Source: an uncultured Candidatus Saccharibacteria bacterium
Lineage (GTDB): Bacteria > Patescibacteriota > Saccharimonadia > Saccharimonadales > Saccharimonadaceae
NCBI GenBank assembly: GCA_947304075.1
Contig: CAMYZY010000033.1
Location: 1-5,639 of the forward strand
DNA length: 5,639 nt
Direction of reading: 5' to 3'
The translations under genes and the position numbers were made by a program. Positions 1 through 5,021 of the stretch are shown here, one piece after another (within the stretch, counting starts at the first letter, position 1; every line of letters begins with the position of its first letter). The notes beneath the pieces were generated by a model. The model was not told where the DNA came from. It saw nothing but the letters and a program-made list of their open reading frames with translations, and did not search any database.

Positions 1-2888
1 TCGGTTGGAGTCGGCGAATATCTTTCAAGCATATTCAAAGATATTTCAATAACCGGACGTGGAGCGTTATTGCTACCGCTAGCGCTTGGGTTTACATTAC
101 CGAGTCCCAAACTCGCAGAGTGAATCCTTCTACCACCGTTAGAAGCGTCACTAACTTTTTCTAACCATATACCATCTGCAATATTGGTATTTGCATAGTT
201 AGACTTTTCCAACAAATACTCACAAACCTTAGTCTTTAACCCGTTGGCACTTCCACCACAAGCCGCAGTTACCTCAGCGGCCTTCATATATCTAGTGACT
301 TTGTTTTCTGCTTGCGCAATTAAATTGGTATTTCGCCACGTATTAGAATCTGGCAATTGCGTATACGCAGCAGGATAGTTTGTACTGAGATCAACGATAT
401 TTTTATACCAAACTAACGCAGCCGTATTACTAGTTGTACTAAGCAGGTAAAATCTCTCAGTCTCTTCATCGTATTCATTATCCGCATTAATATCGCAAGT
501 GTATGCAAGACCAGGTTTGAGTTCGGTAGGATCTGCAAGATCAGTTGGGATTTTACCATAAGTAATTTCAGCGCCATTACTATATCCTGGATTAGGAGTA
601 GTACGACATCCAGAAGTAGATCTAGAACAAGTCTCTTTATGCAACGCCAACGGGTTAGCCAGCCTACACACATTTGTCGTCACTATCCAATTAGCAATAA
701 ATGTCATATTATTATTAATCGGTAGTGAAGTAGTTAGTTTGGTTCCAGTTCCGTCCGCACCAGTATACCATCCTTCTATAGTGTAGCCGCTTCTAATTGA
801 AATAGGTAATTCAGAAATATTTCCACCAATTTCCACGTCTATTGGATCCACGCTTGACCCCTGCCCCGTCGTAAATGATACTCTCACCATGCTATCACTT
901 ACATTTACAGTAATAGTCTTGGTAGTGCCAGACTTTGTACCTGTCATAGTAATCGTTGCCGTTCCTTCACTTACACCGGTCACCAAACCCGTAGTAGAAT
1001 CAACCGTAGCTACTGTATCATCGCTCGAAGAAAAGGTGTAGGGCTCAAGCTCCGCCGAATTAGTTACATTGATTGTTGCAGTTCCGCTAACAGGAATAGT
1101 TATGGAAGAATTGCTAATTGTTGCTTGGGCTGCTTCTTTTAGCCATGAGGCGTAATAAGTAATGTCTCCGTGTGGTTGCGTATCTGGAGAAGCAATATTA
1201 TTTCCACCCGTTGTTGAATACCAATACATTAAAACATGGTCAGGTCGGGTCACGCCCGTCGGAAGTGGCCCAAGAGTATCGCCATCAATAACCTTATAGA
1301 TAGTATTTGTGGGCGTACCACTATTAGCATTAAATGTAATGGTATGTATAGTTTTATTAAAATCACCTAATTTAATATACATATTGCTAAGCGTAGCCTC
1401 GATATACCTTATTGCATTTGTGCAAATACCATTCGTGTTATTACCAGTGCAATCATCACCAGGATATGCACCGAACCAAGTGTTTAAACCAAATTGTTGG
1501 TCATAATTACTTAAACTCTGAATTTGTTGCAAAGCCCCATGATTAACACTCGCAAAGATTATACCGTCAATCCTATAAATACTAATATCAGTAGTAGTAC
1601 TGGATGGTACAAAAATCTCAGAGCTACTACTACTAGTGTGTCCAGCAGAGCTCCTAATCTGAATATTGTCACCGCTTCTTCTCACAATCATACCCGGAGC
1701 TTTTCCATCATAAGGTGAACTCGAAACAGTTTCTGATAATTTGTCGCTTACAAAAGTTTGTTGTTGATCAGCTAAACCATTATTTTCGCTCGGATCATAA
1801 TGATCAATTGTAAAATGAACTTCATAGTCTTTTGAAAAGTTTGTTGTGCTGTATAGTGGAATACCTGTATCAATATATTTAAAACTAGTATAATCTTGGC
1901 ATTCTGTACCAGTAATATTGCCGTTGGTTGCAGCATGAAATTCACAGGCGCCCATCTGCGACCAGACCATCGGGAATGGATCGTTTAGCCAAATCGCATA
2001 CAGAGTGATGTTTGTAGCACTCGACGTCTGATCAATTGGATAGTTACCACCTGCCTGATAAGAATGGCCAGAGCAAAGGTAATCACCCGTCTCAGAATCT
2101 ACCGTCGTGGCAACGTCACACCAACCCCCAAAGGACATGTCGTCACTAGTCATCGTAGGAACTGCACTGCTGAGTGGAGTGTAACTTTCAGCAGTGGCAG
2201 TGCCTCCCGGAATAGTGAGGACTTGTGGATTAGGGGTTGGCATGCTTGTAACAGTCTCAGTTGTGTTGTCATCGAATGTCACATTGTAGACAATCGCATT
2301 GGCTACAGCGACAAGTACATAAGTGCTTGAATAAGTACCGGCCGGAAGCGTATTATCAACTCTCGCCCCAACCGAAAAAGTATAGGTATCAGAAGAACTA
2401 TTCGCAGTAGAAGTTTTTGCAATAGCAAGGCCCTGCCCAGATGGCGCAGGGAGATAGTCGGAATTATTTACAACAGTATCGACACCACCAGATGAAGAAA
2501 TATACTGACTTGGCTTAAAGCCCCATTTATTATTATATGTAGAGCTAGTTGAAAAGTCCTGCAAAGTGACAGCAGAAGTAACCGAAGGAATCGCTACGTC
2601 ATTTTCATTAAGTAGACTAGTAGAACTCTGCATTACAGCAGAAAGACTATAACCCGTATAATTATCTGTCGAAATAGATAAAGTGGCCGTACCAGTTTGC
2701 ACAAAAGTACCTTCCGGCAAACCAATGACGCTAGCAGAAAGTGTGCCAGCTTGTACTGACATGGAAATACTACTCTGTTTTGCTATAGCTTGAACAGAGC
2801 CGTTTGATGCCAAAAACAAACTATAAATGATAGCCGTTAAGACACCAGAAAACAGGGATAAAGCACATCGTCTTTTCCGTGTTTTCAC
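1..2888 (-). CDS. Large secreted multidomain surface protein, C-terminus beyond left edge
   Basis: Seen: 962 codons without a stop, from GTG (2886-2888) to the window edge; GAGGAG lies 7 nt upstream. Residues 1-34 form a signal peptide: basic start (KTRKRR), hydrophobic core about 9-27, likely cleavage after SVQA (34). Domains in order: beta-rich N-terminal region about 40-197; InlB/Flg_new-like unit about 199-301; LamG/concanavalin-like jelly roll about 334-511 (ISIYRIDG at 435-442, TLSNMYIKL at 499-507); InlB-like units about 514-583 and 667-735, separated by a BIG2 Ig-like domain about 588-664 (TVDSTTGLVTGVSEGTA); a DUF6273-like region about 741-953 ending in RPVIEIS. The protein is rich in Ser, Thr and Asn and has twelve cysteines after the signal peptide. 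Known: InlB repeats, BIG2 and LamG domains occur in bacterial adhesins. Inferred: exported, cell-surface attachment or carbohydrate/host binding. The anchor (sortase signal or membrane helix) would lie beyond the window. The reading frame is very secure; the domain names are from motif recognition only. Confidence 0.9.
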   Translation of the reverse strand, partial: MKTRKRRCALSLFSGVLTAIIYSLFLASNGSVQAIAKQSSISMSVQAGTLSASVIGLPEGTFVQTGTATLSISTDNYTGYSLSAVMQSSTSLLNENDVAIPSVTSAVTLQDFSTSSTYNNKWGFKPSQYISSSGGVDTVVNNSDYLPAPSGQGLAIAKTSTANSSSDTYTFSVGARVDNTLPAGTYSSTYVLVAVANAIVYNVTFDDNTTETVTSMPTPNPQVLTIPGGTATAESYTPLSSAVPTMTSDDMSFGGWCDVATTVDSETGDYLCSGHSYQAGGNYPIDQTSSATNITLYAIWLNDPFPMVWSQMGACEFHAATNGNITGTECQDYTSFKYIDTGIPLYSTTNFSKDYEVHFTIDHYDPSENNGLADQQQTFVSDKLSETVSSSPYDGKAPGMIVRRSGDNIQIRSSAGHTSSSSSEIFVPSSTTTDISIYRIDGIIFASVNHGALQQIQSLSNYDQQFGLNTWFGAYPGDDCTGNNTNGICTNAIRYIEATLSNMYIKLGDFNKTIHTITFNANSGTPTNTIYKVIDGDTLGPLPTGVTRPDHVLMYWYSTTGGNNIASPDTQPHGDITYYASWLKEAAQATISNSSITIPVSGTATINVTNSAELEPYTFSSSDDTVATVDSTTGLVTGVSEGTATITMTGTKSGTTKTITVNVSDSMVRVSFTTGQGSSVDPIDVEIGGNISELPISIRSGYTIEGWYTGADGTGTKLTTSLPINNNMTFIANWIVTTNVCRLANPLALHKETCSRSTSGCRTTPNPGYSNGAEITYGKIPTDLADPTELKPGLAYTCDINADNEYDEETERFYLLSTTSNTAALVWYKNIVDLSTNYPAAYTQLPDSNTWRNTNLIAQAENKVTRYMKAAEVTAACGGSANGLKTKVCEYLLEKSNYANTNIADGIWLEKVSDASNGGRRIHSASLGLGNVNPSASGSNNAPRPVIEISLNMLERYSPTPT
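684..2294 (-). repeat. Three divergent InlB B-repeat (Flg_new)-like protein repeats
   Basis: The surface protein carries three related units, encoded at 1986-2294, 1140-1349 and 684-890. Each opens with a V/I-x-F strand (YNVTFDDN, HTITFNAN, VRVSFTTG), has a central aromatic/Trp strand (FGGWCD, LMYWYS, IEGWYT) and closes with an aromatic-x-x-W strand (LYAIWL, YYASWL, FIANWI). The first unit is longer and carries a Cys pair (C257, C272). The resemblance is at protein level; the DNA copies are diverged. The LamG-like domain lies between units 1 and 2, and the BIG2 domain between units 2 and 3. Confidence 0.7.
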
Positions 2889-2901
2889 GTTAAAACTCCT
2901 C
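2886..2901 (-). promoter_or_regulatory. Shine-Dalgarno site fixing a GTG start
   Basis: GAGGAG (2896-2901) is followed by 7 nt and then GTG at 2888-2886, which opens directly into KTRKRR and the hydrophobic core of the signal peptide. No ATG nearby would keep the basic n-region, so GTG is the best start. A small hairpin (GTTTA/TAAAC, 2905-2921, 7-nt loop) lies just upstream of the site and might influence its accessibility. Confidence 0.8.
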
Positions 2902-2953
2902 GCAGTTTATTGGTTTTAAACACTTAACACTCCACTTTTTTGTTTATGTATTT

Positions 2954-2982
2954 ATTATAGGACAAGCATTTTCATAATGCAA
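2954..2982 (-). promoter_or_regulatory. Promoter of the surface-protein gene
   Basis: On the minus strand, TTGCAT (2977-2982) and TATAAT (2954-2959) are separated by exactly 17 bp, a classic sigma70-type arrangement. Transcription would start near 2947, leaving a leader of about 59 nt. This is the only promoter in the window with a recognisable -35 box at ideal spacing. The inverted repeat TTAACACT (2925-2932) / AGTGTTAA (2982-2989) flanks it. Confidence 0.7.
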
Positions 2983-3014
2983 GTGTTAAATTGTTAGTTT
3001 TTTTAATCAAAACA

Positions 3015-3023
3015 TGGTATAAT
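3015..3023 (+). promoter_or_regulatory. Extended -10 promoter of tRNA-Thr
   Basis: TGGTATAAT combines a perfect TATAAT (3018-3023) with the TGn extension. No good -35 box is seen at 16-18 bp. The predicted start, about 3030, lies 1-2 nt before the mature tRNA 5' end, so 5' processing would remove very little. Confidence 0.7.
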
Positions 3024-3031
3024 TAATCCAC

Positions 3032-3107
3032 GCCGACTTAGCTCAGCTGGCAGAGCAACGGTTTTGTAAACCGTAGGTCGTCGGTTCGATCCCGACAGTC
3101 GGCTCCA
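3032..3107 (+). tRNA. trnT(ugu): tRNA-Thr(UGU)
   Basis: A complete 76-nt cloverleaf can be folded by eye. Acceptor stem GCCGACT/AGTCGGC (3032-3038 with 3097-3103), D stem GCTC/GAGC (3041-3044 with 3053-3056), anticodon stem ACGGT/ACCGT (3058-3062 with 3070-3074), loop TTTGTAA with anticodon TGT at 3065-3067, and T stem GTCGG/CCGAC around TTCGATC (3080-3096). The discriminator base is T3104, and the 3' CCA is encoded in the DNA. TGT reads ACA and, by wobble, other Thr codons. It stands alone with its own promoter and terminator, divergent from the surface-protein gene, which is itself rich in Thr codons. Confidence 0.97.
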
Positions 3108-3118
3108 AGCTAGGAAAC

Positions 3119-3152
3119 AAATGAGAGCCTTTAAAGCTCTCATTTTATTTTG
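3119..3152 (+). terminator. Rho-independent terminator after tRNA-Thr
   Basis: A 10-bp stem (3119-3128 with 3136-3145, core ATGAGAGC/GCTCTCAT) has a 7-nt loop and is followed on the plus strand by TTTTATTTTG. It lies 11 nt after the tRNA. On the minus strand the stem is followed only by a short broken T run (GTTTCC), so it may stop the membrane-protein transcript weakly as well. Confidence 0.85.
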
Positions 3153-3164
3153 CCAATATAAATT

Positions 3165-3698
3165 TTATTTTTTTAGTCTCTTCTTATTGTAATCCGATTT
3201 ACCAAAACCTAAAATTAGCAAAAAGATATATGGGAAGAAAAATAGTCCAGCTGCAAATAGATTACCATGGCCAAATACTTTTGAAGTACGGTAAACATAA
3301 ATTACCATAGCAATTAGCGAAACAAATGAAATCATTGCAATCGCAATTGCAGTCATAGGATGGGTGACAGGATCAAAAGTTGCCATTTGACTAGCATTCA
3401 CACCGTATGGATAACCATCAGCCAGCATCATAATTTCTGCACAAATTGACATACCAATCAAATACCAAAACCAGCTTTTCATTTTAACAATTTTGTACAT
3501 CATATAAACATTGTAGAATGGAATTAAAGCTTTCCAACCTTTTTCACCAGCTTTAACCAAAATTTTCCAATAAGCAATGATAAATATAATGTAATAAATC
3601 ACCGCAAAAATACAAACCGATATAAATATAGTTCCCACAAAACCACCCAAAAACGCCGCCTGACTCGGCGAATAATTATTTAATGATGTTCCACCCAT
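3165..3698 (-). CDS. Small DUF5684-like integral membrane protein
   Basis: 177 residues. Four hydrophobic stretches are visible at about 18-44, 75-93, 115-136 and 145-164. The signature KAGEKGWKALIPFYN (49-63), followed by YKIVKMKSWFW, and the later FGHGNLFAAGLFFFPYIF (142-159), match the pattern I associate with DUF5684, a membrane family of unknown function sometimes mislabelled as signal peptidase I. No Ser/Lys protease dyad motif is recognisable. A soluble loop of about 20 residues (94-114, rich in Asp, Pro and Tyr) separates helices 2 and 3. The C-terminus is basic (NKKRLKK). Start: ATG at 3698 with AAAGGA (3703-3708) 4 nt upstream. The gene lies 48 nt downstream of rubrerythrin with no terminator between them, so it is probably transcribed both from its own promoter and by read-through. 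No specific function can be assigned. Confidence 0.85.
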   Translation of the reverse strand: MGGTSLNNYSPSQAAFLGGFVGTIFISVCIFAVIYYIIFIIAYWKILVKAGEKGWKALIPFYNVYMMYKIVKMKSWFWYLIGMSICAEIMMLADGYPYGVNASQMATFDPVTHPMTAIAIAMISFVSLIAMVIYVYRTSKVFGHGNLFAAGLFFFPYIFLLILGFGKSDYNKKRLKK

Positions 3699-3724
3699 AT
3701 AATCCTTTCATTATTCTTAAGCTA

Positions 3725-3733
3725 ATTATAGCA
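3725..3733 (-). promoter_or_regulatory. Extended -10 promoter of the DUF5684-like gene
   Basis: On the minus strand, TGCTATAAT (TATAAT at 3725-3730) sits in the 48-bp gap downstream of the rubrerythrin stop. Transcription would start near 3718, giving a leader of about 19 nt that contains the AAAGGA ribosome binding site. A -35 box at standard spacing is not convincing. This suggests the membrane protein can be expressed independently of rubrerythrin. Confidence 0.6.
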
Positions 3734-3746
3734 CATAAAGAAAAAA

Positions 3747-4292
3747 TCAATAGTTCTCGGCCTTGATTTCAAAATAAGCTTGCGGATGTGAACAAACCGG
3801 GCAAATTTCCGGAGCTTTTTTACCAATCACAATGTGACCACAATTTCGGCAAACCCAAATCGCATCACCATCCCTAGAAAACACTTTCTTTTCTTTGACA
3901 TTTTCAAGTAATTTGCGATATCTTTCTTCATGATGTTTTTCAATCTCAGCCACACCTTCAAATTTTTCCGCTAATTCATCAAAACCTTCTTCCCTGGCAG
4001 TCTTGGCAAACCCTTTATACATATCAGTCCATTCATAATTTTCACCATCTGCAGCCGCTTCCAAATTGATTTCGGTTGGTTCAACCGCGCCACCATGAAG
4101 CTCCTTGTACCACATTTTAGCGTGTTCTTTTTCGTTATCAGCAGTTTCCAAAAAAATCGCCGAAATTTGCTCATAGCCATCCTTTTTGGCCTGAGAGGCA
4201 TAATAAGTGTACTTATTCCTTGCTTGACTCTCACCAGCAAAAGCCGCCTCAAGATTTTTTTCGGTTTTGGTTCCAGAATACTTTGTCTTCAT
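3747..4292 (-). CDS. rbr: Rubrerythrin
   Basis: 181 residues, complete and close to the usual family length. The N-terminal four-helix diiron domain shows GESQARNKY with E21, ExxH at E54-H57 (NEKEHA), an acidic AREEGF segment at 99-104, and a second ExxH at E118-H121 (EKHH). The C-terminal rubredoxin-like domain has CRNCG (C148, C151) and CPVC (C164, C167) to bind one Fe as Fe(S-Cys)4, and ends in the typical FEIKAENY. Known: rubrerythrins reduce hydrogen peroxide to water in the cytoplasm of anaerobes and microaerophiles, with electrons passing through the rubredoxin iron to the diiron site. Start: ATG at 4292 with AAGGAG (4299-4304) 6 nt upstream. The stop is TGA at the natural family end, evidence for the standard genetic code. 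The gene is divergent from a cation transporter and followed by the DUF5684-like gene. The electron donor is not encoded in the window. Confidence 0.98.
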   Translation of the reverse strand: MKTKYSGTKTEKNLEAAFAGESQARNKYTYYASQAKKDGYEQISAIFLETADNEKEHAKMWYKELHGGAVEPTEINLEAAADGENYEWTDMYKGFAKTAREEGFDELAEKFEGVAEIEKHHEERYRKLLENVKEKKVFSRDGDAIWVCRNCGHIVIGKKAPEICPVCSHPQAYFEIKAENY

Positions 4293-4304
4293 ATATTACT
4301 CCTT

Positions 4305-4332
4305 ATATTAATAACATTATATCAATTAATAT
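4305..4332. promoter_or_regulatory. Inverted repeat, candidate shared operator
   Basis: ATATTAAT (4305-4312) and ATTAATAT (4325-4332) are perfect 8-bp inverted arms separated by 12 bp. The dyad centre falls in the rubrerythrin -10 box, the left arm abuts the rubrerythrin ribosome binding site, and the right arm touches the TG of the transporter's extended -10. It could be an operator, but the all-A/T arms mean chance occurrence cannot be excluded. It does not match the PerR or Fur consensus well. Confidence 0.4.
4316..4324 (-). promoter_or_regulatory. Extended -10 promoter of rubrerythrin
   Basis: On the minus strand, TGATATAAT (TATAAT at 4316-4321) would start transcription near 4309. The leader would be about 17 nt, just enough to hold AAGGAG. 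The region at -35 spacing (around 4339-4344) reads TTTTAT, a poor match, and lies inside the opposing promoter. Confidence 0.65.
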
Positions 4333-4340
4333 GCTAAAAT
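4332..4340 (+). promoter_or_regulatory. Extended -10 promoter of the CDF transporter
   Basis: TGCTAAAAT (TAAAAT at 4335-4340) ends 6 nt before the ATG at 4347, so transcription would begin at or next to the A of the start codon. No Shine-Dalgarno site lies in front of the ATG. The element is 13 bp from the divergent rubrerythrin -10, so the two promoters overlap. Confidence 0.55.
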
Positions 4341-4346
4341 AAAACT

Positions 4347-5009
4347 ATGGAAAAAAACCGTTCTAAAACTATCGTGAAATCAGGCTATATATTTATTCTG
4401 ACTAACTTTCTCTTAGCAGTTTTTAATATCATTGTAGGACTACTTTCCAACTCACTCGCTATAGCTTCTGATGCAGTTCATAGCTTAACCGATTCCATAT
4501 CCGGCTTCATCATCATTATTTGCGAAAAACTAGCTAGTCATCATGAATTATCAAAACATCGAGCTAGAATCGAACGCATAACCACTATCATCATTGCATT
4601 AATCATTATTGCAGTCGGTATCGAAATCATCGTATTGTCAATTAAAAACATCATTACACCAGAAGAAGTTGACTATTCCTTGCCAACCATCATCGTGCTC
4701 ATCGCATCAATCGCAGTCAAATATCTGCTCGCAAACTATCTTAAGACGACCGGTAAAAACATCAAATCAAATGTCTTAATCGCTTCTGGCGCCGAAACAA
4801 TGAACGACACCTGGATTTCGGTCGTCGTACTTATCTCTGCCATCATTTATGCAATCTGGCAAATCGATATTTCTTCTTACGTAAGTATCATTATTGCCAT
4901 TATTATCGTCAAAATCGGGCTTGAGTTCATCTTTCCCCACATTTCCAAACACCACCACCATCATCTTGAAAATGATACCGACCACACCATGAAAAAAAGC
5001 GCCAAATAA
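4347..5009 (+). CDS. Short cation diffusion facilitator (CDF) family metal transporter
   Basis: 220 residues with six hydrophobic helices at about 12-33, 36-60, 77-99, 112-131, 152-170 and 177-197. Helix 2 carries the CDF signature SNSLAIASDAVHSLTDS with D42, H45 and D49. Helix 5 carries ASGAETMNDTWIS, where E150 and D154 occupy the positions that are usually His and Asp (HxxxD, as in YiiP). Known: CDF proteins are proton antiporters that export divalent metals such as Zn, Fe, Mn or Co across the cytoplasmic membrane. Two oddities: the roughly 80-90-residue cytoplasmic dimerisation domain typical of the family is absent, and the chain ends in a His-rich tail (five His at 202-206, then H213). 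ATG is chosen because an in-frame TAA lies at 4335-4337; no Shine-Dalgarno site is present, so a leaderless mRNA is likely. The metal cannot be told from the sequence. Divergence from rubrerythrin hints at iron or manganese (inference). Confidence 0.93.
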   Translation: MEKNRSKTIVKSGYIFILTNFLLAVFNIIVGLLSNSLAIASDAVHSLTDSISGFIIIICEKLASHHELSKHRARIERITTIIIALIIIAVGIEIIVLSIKNIITPEEVDYSLPTIIVLIASIAVKYLLANYLKTTGKNIKSNVLIASGAETMNDTWISVVVLISAIIYAIWQIDISSYVSIIIAIIIVKIGLEFIFPHISKHHHHHLENDTDHTMKKSAK

Positions 5010-5019
5010 TGGCGCTTTT
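4995..5019. terminator. Bidirectional terminator between converging genes
   Basis: AAAAGCGCC (4995-5003) pairs with GGCGCTTTT (5011-5019) around the 7-nt loop AAATAAT, which contains the stop codon of the transporter. On the minus strand the stem is followed by a run of seven Ts, a strong terminator placed 2 nt after the stop of the coiled-coil gene. On the plus strand the T run is short (TTTTACTT), so termination of the transporter transcript there may be incomplete. Confidence 0.85.
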
Positions 5020-5021
5020 AC

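Noticed and set aside
17..45. 9-bp inverted repeat AATATCTTT / AAAGATATT
   Set aside because: It lies inside the coding frame, is A/T-rich with no T run, and is consistent with chance.
1590..1634. AGTAGTAGTA / TACTACTACT inverted trinucleotide runs
   Set aside because: They encode Ser/Thr runs in a Ser/Thr-rich linker. Only three to four units long, they are better explained by composition than by phase variation.
413..2330. Short open frames of 64-88 codons on both strands inside the surface-protein gene (such as 413-673 minus, 1309-1506 plus, 2064-2330 plus)
   Set aside because: They lie in other frames of a 962-codon gene with a signal peptide, lack ribosome sites and have no recognisable protein character.
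3747..3749. UGA recoded as glycine, as in Gracilibacteria/Absconditabacteria
   Set aside because: TGA ends rubrerythrin exactly at the family's usual C-terminus, and no other gene in the window contains an in-frame TGA.
4303..4332. PerR or Fur box between rubrerythrin and the transporter
   Set aside because: The dyad does not match the PerR or Fur consensus in arm sequence or spacing, so no named regulator is claimed.
3971..4337. Open frames overlapping rubrerythrin (3971-4252 minus and 4095-4337 plus)
   Set aside because: Rubrerythrin is certain in its own frame, and these overlap it almost entirely without their own signals.
4947..4970. His cluster followed by Leu-Glu, resembling a vector affinity tag
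   Set aside because: It is continuous with a natural CDF gene, followed by native residues, a stop and a terminator; there are only five His and no cloning sites or vector sequence.
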